Below are positions 33,001 to 44,417 of a stretch of 64,000 nt of DNA, in pieces; position 1 is the first letter of the stretch; each line of letters starts with the position of its first letter. The stretch comes from Branchiostoma floridae. Taxonomy: Eukaryota > Chordata > Leptocardii > Amphioxiformes > Branchiostomatidae. A program made the translations under genes and the position numbers. Below the pieces are notes generated by a model. The model did not search any database. It was not told where the DNA came from and saw only the letters and a list, made by a program, of their open reading frames with translations. Location: assembly GCF_000003815.2 (NCBI RefSeq), contig NC_049989.1:1469821-1533820 (forward strand), read 5' to 3'.

Positions 33001-33484
33001 AGCATGGTATGGTTAAGGGGTAAGTAATAAGGAAGTATTTTTTGATGTCTTTAAAAAAAGGTCCAAACTACAGGCAACTCAAAGATGGAACTATGAAATT
33101 GAAAACACTAATAGGCTAGACACATATTGCTTAATCAAAGACAGATTTAAGACAGAAAAGTATCTGAGTGTTATTAATATTTTTAATCACAGAAAAGTAC
33201 TAGCACAGCTGAGATGCGCAGCCCATGGGCTAAGCATAGAAACAGGTAGGCATACTAATGTAGACAGGCAAAATAGATTATGTCCTTTATGTGAGGAAGT
33301 TATCATTGAAAACGAATATCACTTTGTAATGGAATGCCCATTTTTAAACAGTTTGAGAATACAGCACCTGCCAAAATACTACGCCACACGACCGGACCCA
33401 CACAAGTTCAAGGAATTAATGCCTGGTCCCACTATAAGTTTGATAACACAGCTTGGGAAGTTTATTTACAAGGCCTTCACTTAA
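30080..33484 (+). pseudogene. Host LINE ORF2: endonuclease-reverse transcriptase, broken
   Basis: The endonuclease starts MSCNVNGL, with VFGLQDTW, MLMGDFNARTG and a final ESDHMPLL. Frames shift near 30380 and near 31220-31260, and a stop interrupts at 31388. The RT part (31496-32293) shows LKAGKAPGMDNL, KYRSITLLSVFGKL, AFVDFSKAFDGVNRG and NRGVRQGCILSPFLF. A stop at 32291-32293 falls just before the catalytic MFADDLAL. After the N gap (32564-32663) the C-terminus continues in fragments to LCPLCEEV...H-x-x-x-x-C and a stop at 33484. At least four lesions, so it cannot make a working enzyme. Confidence 0.85.
32564..32663. other. Assembly gap (100 N)
   Basis: Exactly 100 N inside the decayed LINE ORF2; gap length is a placeholder. 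Confidence 0.99.
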
Positions 33485-33888
33485 GATACAACCATATCAA
33501 TGACCAACAACCCTTTCTGTCGTCCTTGTCTACTTAACCTTTGTCCTCCATATGTTTTTGATTTATTTTGTGTCGATGAGCAATTACTTTCATTTGACGT
33601 AACTAATTGAGAGGACTAATCCTAATTGTATGGTTTTTGTTTCTTCTGTATTCATTGAGTAATTGTTGTATGTTCATGTCCTTGTCAGGTTTTATGATTT
33701 CACTTTTGTTCATGAAGTTGTACATTAATATAACTATGATTTTGGTTCTGCCCTTATATTGACCATATTTCATTTTAATTTGTGTACAATTGGTCCCTTT
33801 GTTTTATTGATTTCATTTGTAACTTGTGTCTAATTATTTATGATTTCAATTGTTCTGTTGAGTATATGTTTATACCTATGTTGTGTTG
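33485..33888. other. AT-rich tail after the LINE, no gene seen
   Basis: Probably the 3' untranslated part of the host LINE; T-rich, without clear repeats or an end. Confidence 0.4.
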
Positions 33889-34310
33889 CTATGGCCCATT
33901 GGTGGCAGAGAGCAAATAAAGAAGACCAAAAGTTCTTCCTGTCTCCCCAATATATACTTTGCTACAACTTTTACATGGAATTTTATACACACAATCTGTT
34001 TTTACAGCGTCCTCTAATTTGTCTTTGGGATGGACTAAAATTCTTCTCAAAGTAGTTTTGGGTTTTACTGCTGTAGTGATCATGTGCCGTCGGAATATCC
34101 TCTCTAGTGGCTCTGTAACTCCTTTTATATATGGGAGTGTCACCATGCCTCTGGACGTTTATTCTTCTTTCTTTTTCTCTTTAGCTTTTGTCCCATTGTC
34201 TGTTGTGCGACTCGTTTGAAGGTCCACTCAGGGTACCCACATCTAGTCAATGCCTGCTTTACATGTTCTATTCCTTGCTGCCTGACTTCCTCTTCCCGGG
34301 TCATCCGGGG
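33889..34310 (-). pseudogene. Penelope-like RT end and GIY-YIG fragment
   Basis: Minus-strand pieces read QALTRCGYPEWTFKRVAQQ, then LPYIKGVTEPLERIFRRH, LVHPKDKLED and VYKIPCKSCSKVYIGETGRT. This is the linker from the Penelope reverse transcriptase into the GIY-YIG endonuclease. A frame change lies near 34150. As in the copy at 18740-19350, coding similarity stops right after G-R-T-F-G. Confidence 0.82.
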
Positions 34311-34680
34311 TCATTGCACCAAAACGAGGCTAGGTAGTCTATATTGCATTATGCTATAGTATAGGTAGGCCATCTTCAGTGGTAGTTTTGTCCCTCTAAC
34401 TTGAAAAAATGTGCCTGCCATGTGTAGAAAATATTGTTTTGAACATTTTTAATTCAATTTTGGCAATTTTCCGTCATTTTTCACAGGTTTTGGTGGGTGA
34501 GTTGATAGTACGGTTGCACTACGCAAGTTTTTTTAAACCTTCCATTCCGTTTCGTACAAATTGTTTTTCTTCAATTCTTGCTGTTTCTATACCTCTTGGG
34601 TATGCTCTATGAGAATCTGGATGATACCACTCTGTCATCCTTGGGCAACCCGCACAATATGCGAATTGATGTGGCCATTA
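34311..34680. other. Intergenic, no gene seen
   Basis: AT-rich sequence without recognisable coding or repeat structure. Confidence 0.4.
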
Positions 34681-36240
34681 ACGAAAATATTGTTTTTGTC
34701 AATATCTTAGTAGTTACACATGGTTTCAAAATAAGTTAGGTGTCTATCCCCATGTATTGAGGGATAAAGGATCAAATTAAGCCACTTCAGTAAAGATCAC
34801 ACCAATATTTTGTGCTGAATAGGCATACAAAATGCAAATTAAGACAGTCATTACGAAAACATTGTTTTCGTCAATATCTAAGTAACTGCACATGGTAACA
34901 GAAACATTTGGGCGACAATCCTCATGTTTTAAGGGGTATAGAACCTGATGTCCACGTTCAAGGTTAACCCTATTCAGACCGGGCTTTTTTGGTCATCCCT
35001 GGACGGGGGGGGGGTGCTTTTGAGGCCCTCCACTTCTAAGTCCTATAACTCTAACACGACGTGCTGTAGGGCCACCAAATTTTTCGGACATGATATTGAC
35101 ATAATACCTGACAAGTGTGTGACGTTTGACGTTACGTTGACGTAATATGACGTAATTATGACGTCATCAATTTGATTATATCGGCCGGACCCATGAAAAA
35201 AGGGTATTCTCAGAAAACAAAGTTATACTTCAAAAATGTAACAACAAGTGCAGATAATAGAATAATAATGTTTATTACGACTTGTATTTCCAATAGCAAC
35301 ATCGATGACGTCAAAATGACGTCATGCACATCTAAGATACGAGTTAGGCTCCGCCATATCATATCCACCATTTTTTTAAACTCCTTTTTTTGCAACAAGT
35401 AATCACAAAGGGCAATGGAAATAGACTAAATTCATTCATTTAGATGGTTTTTGATGAAAAAATACCAGGTAGTTACAAATTTTAAGGGATGATTAGCTTG
35501 TTATTCTTGATCTGGCCATACGGTCCGCCATCTTGGATTTTGGGCTGATGACGTCATCAAATTAGCATTATTTATGCATATATAGTTTTAAAAGATATGC
35601 TAAATAATATAAGATTTTATTTATATAACAAAATAGCAGTAATATAGCAAATAAATGTGAAAAATACATTGTTGGATCCAAAAATAGTGATTTCTGGCAA
35701 AACTGCCTGTCAACACGAAAAAATGGAAAATTTGTCAAACTTCACAAAATTGTTGCCAACAATATTTTAGGAAAACTCACCAAATTTGATGGCTTTAGCG
35801 TAAGCCGTTCTGGCGTTATAGGACACCCCACCCCCACCCCCGTCTGAATAGGGTTAAGGTTTAAGAACCAGATTAAGCTATCTCGGTAAAGATCACACTT
35901 ACATTCTGTGCTTGATAGGCAAACAATATGCAAATTAAAGTGATCATTGCAGAAAATATTGTTTTCATCACTATCTTGAAAAATACACATGGTAACAAAA
36001 TAACGTGGGTGTCTTATCCCATGTAAAGAATCGGGTTAAGCAATCTCAGTAAATACCATACCAATATTTTGTGCTGAATAGGCATACAATATGCAAAAAG
36101 AGGCAGCCATTGCTTAAAAAGTTTTCTTTCAATATCTCAGTAACTACACAATAGATAACAAAACAATTTTGCGTCAATCCCCGTGTTTTGAGGGGTGAAG
36201 AATCAGACTTAGCCATGTGCGTATTGATCACACCAATATT
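34681..36240. repeat. Tandem array, ~160-210-bp unit, interrupted by a MITE
   Basis: Units begin near 34681, 34853, 35951 and 36113. They share AATATTGTTTTCGTCAATATCT, TACACATGGTAACAAAA, GATCACACCAATATTTTGTG and TAGGCATACAATATGCAAA. The unit starting 34853 is split by the TTAA element at 34964-35857. Confidence 0.75.
34964..35857. mobile_element. TTAA-type MITE, full length (894 bp)
   Basis: The ends are TTAACCCTATTCAGACCGGG and CGTCTGAATAGGGTTAA, inverted to each other and both including TTAA. C/G-rich tracts follow each end. Inside are several TGACGTCA sites, CCGCCATCTTGG and TTGCCAACAATATTTTAG. No coding capacity. TTAA plus CCC ends fit the piggyBac superfamily. Confidence 0.8.
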
Positions 36241-37072
36241 TCATTAAAAATTGTCAATACATTCTAACGACGGATTTCCATCACTTAGGCATGCAGATAG
36301 CTTAGGCAAAGATGTCTATAATAATATACATGTTATGCAAATGTTGACTTAATTTGGATAGTTTATAAGGAAATAAACTTATGTCCATAGCTGGACGTCA
36401 GTAAATGTAATACATGCAATTTATGATAGATAGGAGCATAGACAGCTACTAAATATGCACATGATGAACTTACTTGTATAATCTATGCAAAATGGCAAAA
36501 CTGCTTAATAATAAATGTTGGAAATTGTATACTTGGGACATATGTAAGTTAGTACATGAACATTACCATGCACAATTTATGTAAATTCCCAAGTCATTTG
36601 CATAAAATCACCTTCCGATAAAGTGATATGCTGATATTACCGCAAATACTAATCTATATGCTTTATCCTGATACTGATTTAATTCGTCTGTAATAATTTT
36701 TAAGAGCTGTACTATTGCAATGATTCATGAAATTCGATTTTAACTACTTTAATGATTGATGTAATGACATGTCGTAATTCAGCCTTGTGGCTGCTATGTT
36801 ACTGTCAGTTTTGTTTTCGAAATAAACCAGTCATATCATATAAAATCTACAAAAGCTCTAAATATGGATGTATGAGATCGCCGAACTCCAGTTCACACTG
36901 TAACCCATTTTGGAACTAGAAAGGCCGACATTTGCTTGAGAGCAAGTACAGCATATTTCAGCCATCTCCCTCCCCATGCAACAATAGACTGTTCCAAAAT
37001 CATCCGTTTGAAAGATCAGTTTTATTATTAAATGACGGTTTAACCCAAAAATGAACCCCCCCCCCCGTACAA
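36241..37072. other. Intergenic, decayed repeats
   Basis: AT-rich repeat remnants with TATGCAAAT phrases to about 36620, then unremarkable sequence; a (C)10 run at 37057-37066. No gene seen. Confidence 0.45.
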
Positions 37073-37695
37073 GAATGGACTCCAGTGCACTTCATGTGAA
37101 TTTGCACAATAGATCAGTCCAGAAATACTCCCACTGAAACATGGCCTTTTGAATGAGAAACCGAATCCAAAATTGAATTTAGCAAAAATGGTCCCCTGTC
37201 TATGAAAAGATATAATAGACCAGTCTGAAAACACTTTTAAGTTAAAAAATGGATTTTAAAAAAAGACCCCCATCCGGGCAAGAATGGACTCTTCCAGCAC
37301 ACCCCATGTAAAATTGCAAATTTGACCAGTCCAAAAATAACCCCACTGAAATACTTTGAAATAGTCACCAAAGTCCAAAAATGTATTTTTAAGAAATGTC
37401 TCCTGCATGCAAGAACCGACTCTTCTAGTACACCCCCATGTAACATTGCAAATTAGATCAGTCCAAATATAACCCCACTGAAAGACTTTGACATACTAGT
37501 AGCCACCAAAGTCCCAAATATGAATTTTAAAAAATCCCCCTTCGTTCAAGAATGGACTCTTCCAGTACACCCCATGTAAAATTGCAAAATAGACCAGTCC
37601 AAAAATACACCCACTGAAACACTTTACATAAGCCCCAGTCCAAAGATGAATTTAAAAAAATGAACCCCTCCGTGTAACAATGGAATCTTCCAGAT
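37073..37695. repeat. Degenerate tandem array, ~130-bp unit
   Basis: The phrase GAATGGACTCTTCCAG...CCCCATGTAAAATTGCAAA...CAGTCCAAAAATA...CCACTGAAA recurs starting near 37284, 37415, 37552 and 37680, with an older unit at 37073. Spacings are 129-137 bp. Confidence 0.7.
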
Positions 37696-38120
37696 AACAC
37701 CGGGCTCGCTGATTGGCTGCCAAATCCTCCTCACGACATTGATTCGGGCTAAGCGATTAGTTACCTTTTTAATTAAGTTATATTGGCATACAGTTCTGCA
37801 AGTACTGGAAAGCCTAAAAATGGGGTCAACGACCTTGAGGTCGTTGAGGTCGTTGACCCTGTGGCCATCGGAAAATGACCAAAAAAATCCCCCCAATTCG
37901 TTTTGAAGTGGTTCATGCCAAAAATAATACATGGGTCATTTGAATGAATATCTAGAGCACCCCTGTACCAAAATTTAGGTCATTTGGCTGCAGAACCAGT
38001 GTACAGGAGCCCAAAGTGTCATTTTTTGGTCAATAAATGACCCAACAATCGCAAAATTACGCATTTTGTTGTACTGTATGCCAAAAATTGTTATTGAATT
38101 CATGTGCGCATTTGTGAGGT

Positions 38121-38711
38121 TTGTTTTCCTAGGAAGTGTTGTACCTGGTACCACAAATGATATAAAGAGAAGGATCTCTCTGGCCGCATCCGCATTTGGT
38201 AGGCTAAGAAAAACAGTATGGAACTGCAAGAGTTTCAGTAGATGTCTTAAAATGCGTCTCTTCCGAGCACTCATACTACCAATTGCCACTTATGCATGTG
38301 AAACTTGGACTCTAAAAAAGTCTGATGAGTCTCTCCTGTTGGCTTTCGAGATGAGATGCCTACGGGCGATCCTCAGTGTTTCACTTCGCCACCGAATTCC
38401 GAATGTGGAAATAAGAGCGAGACTGGGTATAGAAAACACCATTATCGATTCCATCAGACTCAGAAGACTAAGGTGGTTTGGTCACGTTGTGAGAAGACCT
38501 CCACACACACTTGTCAACAAAGCATACTATCAAGATTTCCAAAAGCCCAGGCCACGGGGGAGACCCCCGAAACGATGGAGAGACCAGATTGAAAAGGACA
38601 TCGGACAAAGTATTAAGTTGGCGGAGAGGAGTGCGGCGAATCGTGCAGTCTGGAGAAATATCACGGAGGGAGCAAGGGGCCAGTCACTGGCCTAGGCACT
38701 TAGGCAGGTAG
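38121..38711 (+). mobile_element. 5'-truncated LINE insertion with 13-bp target duplication
   Basis: Flanked by exact copies of GCATTTGTGAGGT (38108-38120 and 38712-38724). It holds only the last ~190 codons of a LINE and ends CTAGGCACTTAGGCAGGTAG. Removing it restores a degenerate flanking repeat (compare 38050-38110 with 38757-38820). Confidence 0.85.
38128..38694 (+). pseudogene. LINE RT C-terminal fragment
   Basis: An open frame reads FLGSVVPGTTNDIKRRISLA, then ATYACETWTLKKSD, RIPNVEIRARLGI, LRWFGHVVRRP and RGRPPKRWRDQIEKDIG to a stop. These are the thumb and C-terminal motifs of EN/RT LINEs and are not closely similar to the LINE at 12596. No lesion in the part present, but endonuclease and catalytic RT are absent, so it is dead on arrival. 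Confidence 0.85.
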
Positions 38712-38724
38712 GCATTTGTGAGGT

Positions 38725-39507
38725 GCACTTCTATGCCAGATTCCAGCTCAAAAATAGCAAAATTATGCATTTTGCCGTACTAATTGCCAAAACTGTTATC
38801 AACCCCATGTGGGCATATGATCAAGGCACATTTGTACCAAATTGCAGGTTATTCTGATGTGATACCAGGGTACAATGGCCAAAATATACAGTTTCGGTCT
38901 AAAAATTGCCGAAAAACCTCAATAAAATCACTTTAAAGGCAAATATTAAAAAATAAAAAAACGCCTAAGAGTATTCGCCCACTCTACCCTTAAGCTTGTG
39001 CCAAATTTCAAGTCATTCGGTCAAAGAACGACGGAGATAACGTGTTTTGAAGGTTTGACAGGAGAAGAAAGAAAGAAGAAACATTACGAATACAATATAT
39101 TTCACCATACCTGTGGTATGGCTGAAATATAATCATGCATTCTGTGATGTAACGTTGAAAGCGTAGATATTGCTTTCGTAAGAGTCTTACATTGTTAAAA
39201 ATCAGTTACATGGGATGCGTCTAAAAAAGCAACCCCTGTCCCATAGGATAAACACGTAAAGCCTGTACAGGCTTAAAGTTTTCTTTTCAACCCTGGACTA
39301 GGTATCAAAATGCTGCGTTACATTTTATCATATAATGTACATTGATTTGACTTTGACGGTTTTAATTTTTCCAGAGTGGATTATATTCTATGTCTGTATG
39401 CTGGATGTAGGTCAAAAGCTCTGTGCCATGTACGTTTTCCGTTTTGATCAATGAAGCAAACATGTTTATTTCTTTTTTTTTTTACTATACAATTTCATTC
39501 GTGAATA
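38725..39507. other. Intergenic, no gene seen
   Basis: Decayed repeats related to the flanks of the LINE insertion, ending in a run of T near 39470-39482. Confidence 0.4.
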
Positions 39508-39940
39508 AGGCACCTTGGCGCAGTGGCAGCATGTTCGGCTCGAGGCCGAGAGGTTGCGGGTTCGAATCCGGCTGCCGTGTCACCGATCTTGTGGCCTTGG
39601 GAAAGGCACTTTACACGACTTTCCTCACTTAACTCAGGTGTGTGTGTGGGGGGGGGGGGGAGTGGGGGAGGGCTTTCTGGCCGAGACAGGCTTTAGGGGC
39701 ATGTGCGGGCATGACGCACTCGCCATGACATACGAGTCGGGGGTAAGAGGAACCTCTTACATCCTTGGTTGGAAGTCCTCCTAGGAGACGGATACTCCGA
39801 ACAACAAAGCTGCATCTGCTGGAGCCGCCTAACACGTTGCATACAGTTGCCCCTGTGAAACTTAGTGCTCCAGTAGACGAGAGGTTGGAGAAGGAATTTC
39901 ACACCCCTCCTTCACCATAAAAAGTCATGTGCAGGTCAGG
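39508..39940 (+). mobile_element. tRNA-derived SINE, same family as 18075
   Basis: GCACCTTGGCGCAGTGGCAG (A-box region) and GGTTCGAATCC (B box) are followed by CCGATCTTGTGGCCTTGGG, a (G)n tract and a tail with AAAAAGTCATGTGCAGGTC. The body after 39650 differs from the copy at 18075, so this is a subfamily or two joined elements. Confidence 0.7.
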
Positions 39941-41205
39941 AAAACAGAGTATAACAGAAATTGTCACCAACTGAATTATTCAGTGTTCGTCCCACGCTCA
40001 CAAGACTGAGGAATGGCAAGAGGTCTCACGTACACCACATGCACATGTATGGGCGGGCTGGGCTGTTTTTATGGTACTTGTTAGGCTCAGTGTCTCTGCA
40101 TCTCACACGAATATGAAATTTTTTTCTACACTATAGTACAAACCAATTACTTTCTTACTTCATACATAAGCAATGGAATGGAATACAAGGCAATCAAATA
40201 TGGCATAATATACTTGTTCATACGGTATGTTCCCGCTGGTAGATCAAGCAGTAGCTACAGTACTGAAAGCACACACGATCAAACACACACACAGAAATAC
40301 TCAAACACACACACACACACGAACGAACAAAAAGACAGCCGCACAAAGTTTAAAAGTGGTCATACTTCACTCTTCTGGGGTAAAGTAACATAACAGTTGC
40401 CTCTTTGCCTAAGTTTAAAACTGGTATTGTTGATACTCGTACGAAAGCTCAAGTAACACCAGTTGTTGCTCTAAAATGGTCCTGTAGTATTGACAATTGG
40501 TCTGAAATGGTCCTGTAGCTTTTTTTAAAGTCTACTGAAAACAACATTGAACATTTCTTCACAATTTAAAATATCCTTTTGTTTTAATTTAAAATAAAAC
40601 ATGAAGAGAAATAACTGTTCTATTTTAATTGAATCATTATTTAGTATATATTTATGGTGTTTGTCATCGGTGAAAAAGGAAGATGCGCAAGATCCGCTCA
40701 GTTTATTTTGTATCAGCATCACAATCGGTTTTCCGTAAACCCCTGTCATAATATCCACGATCTTCGGGCGTATCGATGGAAGGCCAGCCATATCTAAGAT
40801 CGACAGAGGTTTCGCGTATTTTTCACTTGAAAATGAAAACCGTCCCTATCACATATACATGTAAGCCATACTTTGTACCTTGTAAAATTGTTGTGCAATA
40901 AAGTTATTATTATGAGCGAGGCTTGGCCAATTGCCGCAGAATCGTCGTACGATCGATTTTCGCGCAATGTGACAGGGGTATAATAGACAAAAACATCGAC
41001 TGGTGTAGACAACAAAATACTGTACAATGGTATGGTAAATCCACTCGGTGAGCAAATCAGCTAACACTGCGGTGTAATCAAGTACCATGAGAGACAATGT
41101 TAAGAATTGTGGGGAATCAGAAACCTTTAAAAAGAAAAACTGTGAACAACCAACCGTGAACGAACTGCAGCCGCCACCTTCTTAGCGACACTCGGATACA
41201 CAGTG
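39941..41205. other. Intergenic, no gene seen
   Basis: Unremarkable, with a short (CA)n stretch at about 40278-40320. No coding or foldback structure recognised. Confidence 0.45.
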
Positions 41206-41650
41206 TCCGATACAACTCCGAGACAACACCAGATGGTACGAACGCGTCACCCTACTAAATCATTTAGTATTTATCCGACAATCCGACATGCAGAGTTTGA
41301 TACAAGTTTGGGACAACACCAGATGGTACGAACGCGTCACCTTACTAAATCATTTAGTATTTATCCGACACTCCGACATATAGAATTTGATACAAGTTTG
41401 GGACAACACCAGATGGTACGAACGCGTCACCCTACTAAATCATTTAGTATTTATCCGACACTCCGACATGTAGAGTTTGATACAAGTTCGGGATGATACC
41501 AGATGGTACGAATGCGTCACCCTACTGAATCATTTAGTGTTTGTACCACGTTCCAACCTGCAGAACCTAATACAAGTCCAGAATAACACCAGATGGTACG
41601 ACTGCCTCACCCTTCTGACTTGTTTTGTGTTTTTCCAACATTTCAAACTC
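41206..41650. repeat. 90-bp tandem satellite, ~5 units, open in one frame
   Basis: The unit starts ACAACACCAGATGGTACGAA and runs 90 bp; three units are near identical and two diverged. As 90 is a multiple of three, the plus frame repeats a 30-residue sequence (MVRTRHPTKSFSIYPTLRH...). It has no start context, splice sites or homology, so it is treated as satellite DNA. Confidence 0.8.
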
Positions 41651-42820
41651 AGGGAGTAATGAGAAGACGTCTAGCTAATACCAAGTGTATGATTCTTACC
41701 TTCGCAAAGAAAGCTTTTTTGGAGACGCTTAGCTTATGGTTGGGTTCATTTATTTCTTACTTCATGGACATCATAAGCTGTGGATTGAACTTTATGACAT
41801 TTAGGGAGTGTTAAAGTGTCAGTGAAACGAAGGTCAAAATCGGTGTTGGAACGACAAGGAATCCGTAGCATATCCGATCGTCAGTCACTGCTATCTGGAA
41901 CCTACTGTAGTTGAAATACTAAGATGATAGGGGAAATCATTAAGGACAAAGTGAAAACTAACACAATCTTAACAGTGCACATAATTTCTTAAGGTAAACG
42001 ATGGCCCACATTACTGTAAAGTCACTGCTTCGCACCTCTTCGCACCTCTTCACTGTTTACTTGTCAATGTTCTACTTGCACTGCCTGTAAACAAAAGCAT
42101 ACGTGGTACAAAGTGTCCCTCTAACAAAAATACTCTATTGGCAATGCTCGCAAACAAAAGTATATGTAACAGAAACTGTTCCTCTGACACACCTGAAATG
42201 CGTTTGGAATGCAATTAGCACCAGGTGCGTCGGGCATGCGGGCGGTAGACGTTGTGTGCGTCCGGAATACGCCCAACATACGTACCCCATACGAATCTAT
42301 TCGCAGTACAGAAAATTCTGTTGCGCATTTCAGATGCAATCATACGCATCTCATGCGAAATGAAAACGCTGAAGTCGTAATTCAAACGCCAGATGGGCTC
42401 GACGTACAATTTGATCTATGGCAAAAAATTTCCAAATGTTTGGCGTTCGGCCGCGTATCAAATTGACAAAATTTCATGCGGAAATCATGCGCACTTGAAA
42501 ATATACGCAGGTGTGACCCCACCTTTATATATTGTTTTATGGCAAAGCCTGACGTTTGTAATAAGGTCAAAATTCGGGTGAATATGTGTTTGCCCGCGAG
42601 AACCTTACGGAATAAAACATTGAAATTGACATCGTTCGTTGCGAAAGTGGTAACGTCCGCTCTCAAAGACTTCTCAGCTTTCAGCTTTTACGCTGGGCAA
42701 TCCTTAACTCACTGACGGTGGAGGTTTGGTACCGATCTAAGAACTTCGGAGGATTACATACAGTGTCTTATACTGAGGAACTTCACCGTAAAGAAGGTTC
42801 TTCTCAATCTTAACACAGAT

Positions 42821-42861
42821 AATACAATACAATACAATACAGTACAATACAATACAATACA
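42821..42861. repeat. (AATAC)n pentanucleotide repeat
   Basis: About eight units of AATAC with one variant, immediately before a SINE. Confidence 0.95.
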
Positions 42862-42885
42862 AGCTTCACCTTTAACGACTAGATC

Positions 42886-43045
42886 GGCGTCATGTGTGGC
42901 GTAACTGGTAGAGCTTTCGACACGGTATCTATAAGTCCCGAGTTCGATCCCCGCCGTTGTGCCCTTGGGACATCCACTTTATACGACTTTCCTTACTTCA
43001 CCCTGGTGTAAAAATGGGTACCTGGCTTAGATCGGGAGGTAAAAG
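42886..43045 (+). mobile_element. tRNA-derived SINE, partial
   Basis: GTGTGGCGTAACTGGTAGAG (A-box region), GAGTTCGATCCC (B box), GTTGTGCCCTTGGGA, then CTTTCCTTACTTCACCCTGG. A decayed copy of the window's common SINE. Confidence 0.7.
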
Positions 43046-43996
43046 AAAAGACTACCTGAACCATCTGTCTGTACTGTGTAAGTGACAATTTTGATATAAA
43101 TTACTAAATCGAGTGCAGTGCCACATTGTCCTCGTCTGTCCAAAAGCAAATAGAAGAAAAAAAGACTCCCCGTTTTTATGAAAGTAAAGACTGCCACAGA
43201 AACAGGGGACAAAAATGAAGACTTGTGCCATTTGACGTCATTTGGACAAACTTTATATACAACACGTTATGCTGATTATCCTTAAGTAGTTCAGCGCATA
43301 TTTTCTTAACTTAATTTGCATATTTCAAATCATAGAACCACGATGTTCCACCCGGACCATAGAATACCATACCTAACACACTAAATCAGGAGACACCAAG
43401 CTTTCATTCTATGATACAGGACTAATTGTGTACAGGGTGGGCTACCACACTAGCGTTATTTTCCATGTTTCTAATTCTTGACTATTTTGTCTCATAGAAG
43501 ATCAACATGAGGACGCCATTTGGTGTCAACGACTTTAATTTCAAATTGTTTCAATTTATTTTGAGTTGCCAGTTGATTATGCTGAAACAGTTGGTGTCTT
43601 GAAATGTAACAGAGGTCAGTACTTAAACATTTCTTTCTTTACGCGATATTAGCAGTTGCATCGAATGCGTAACGACTTACGCCAAGTAAATGTGGTGATA
43701 GACATTTGTTACTTTGATCCTGATCTTTTATGGTGGGCTTCCACTGAATTAGTTGACATCACACGACATGTGTCAGTGCAGACGGACTGTATAGCAGTGA
43801 TTGCAGATAATATTTCAAATGGACACAAAAGCGCTACGAAAATAGCCCTTTACACAGTTCCACTCTAAACTTTTGATGTTGGTCGACGTTTCGAAAGAAC
43901 TAAACGTAAATCACGTCCAAGAGCATATTGTGGCATGCCAACAAGAAATATGTGTTGCAACGATGCATCTGTTCATTCTAAGATGTTGAAATTCAC

Positions 43997-44108
43997 TAGC
44001 CTGGATACCATCCGGATAGTAGTATAATAAATGTCAGAGCTAGAAGCGTCTGTATATAGCATATAATGAACTCCGGAGCGAACTACTTTCCGGGTGGTAC
44101 CCAGGCTA
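43997..44108. mobile_element. MITE of the TAGCCTGG family, short copy
   Basis: Ends TAGCCTGGATACCATCCGGA and CCGGGTGGTACCCAGGCTA are inverted to each other. Flanks are GAAATTCAC and GAAATTGAC, a 9-bp duplication with one mismatch. It lies about 90 bp downstream of the stop codon of the 21-residue-repeat gene. Confidence 0.75.
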
Positions 44109-44199
44109 GAAATTGACTACACTTTAGGTTAATTTTGGCAATAATATCGGTTTCAGTTGAAACCCTCCGTGTCAAAGAGGAAGTGTGAAAGTTCACGGG

Positions 44200-44417
44200 T
44201 CAGACATAAGCCCTGTCTACATCGCCCGAGTCCAAATCCAGTGGTCGGAGGGAACTCTCCGGCACCAACGTTAGCACATCTACAGATGTTAAGGAGTAGT
44301 AGGGCAGGTTTAGCGTCTTGCAGGCTCTCACGACGTCTCCCCTGTAGATAATGGGTTCCCTGTCCATGTACGAGCGGCGGTAGTCACGCACAGTCATGAA
44401 ACAGTGTTCCCTCAAGT
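44200..44417 (-). CDS. Repeat-protein gene, last exon and stop
   Basis: DLREHCFMTVRDYRRSYMDR through IIYRGDVVRACKTLNLPYYS to DRAYV and TGA. Acceptor ACTATTGCAG. This is the most fold-like segment of the protein (regular hydrophobic spacing, Tyr and Leu rich). Confidence 0.65.

Larger units (their letters stand above)
24374..33484 (+). mobile_element. Decayed LINE with SAP-SGNH-zinc-knuckle ORF1, split by a nested LINE
   Basis: Plus-strand non-LTR element: ORF1 in two halves (24374-25073 and 29373-30019), ORF2 from 30080 to 33484. The halves of ORF1 are separated by the L1-like insertion at 25074-29372. ORF1 and ORF2 both carry frameshifts and stops, and a 100-N gap lies in the RT region. The GC-rich sequence from about 23700 to 24373 is probably its 5' leader. 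An esterase in ORF1 is known from CR1-group LINEs; the clade is otherwise not assigned. Confidence 0.8.
41651..43996. other. Intergenic, no gene seen
   Basis: Contains the pentanucleotide repeat and a SINE listed separately. A decayed MITE-like stretch at about 42190-42530 ends GCAGGTGTGACCCCACCTTT, resembling the end of the element at 55418. Confidence 0.45.
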
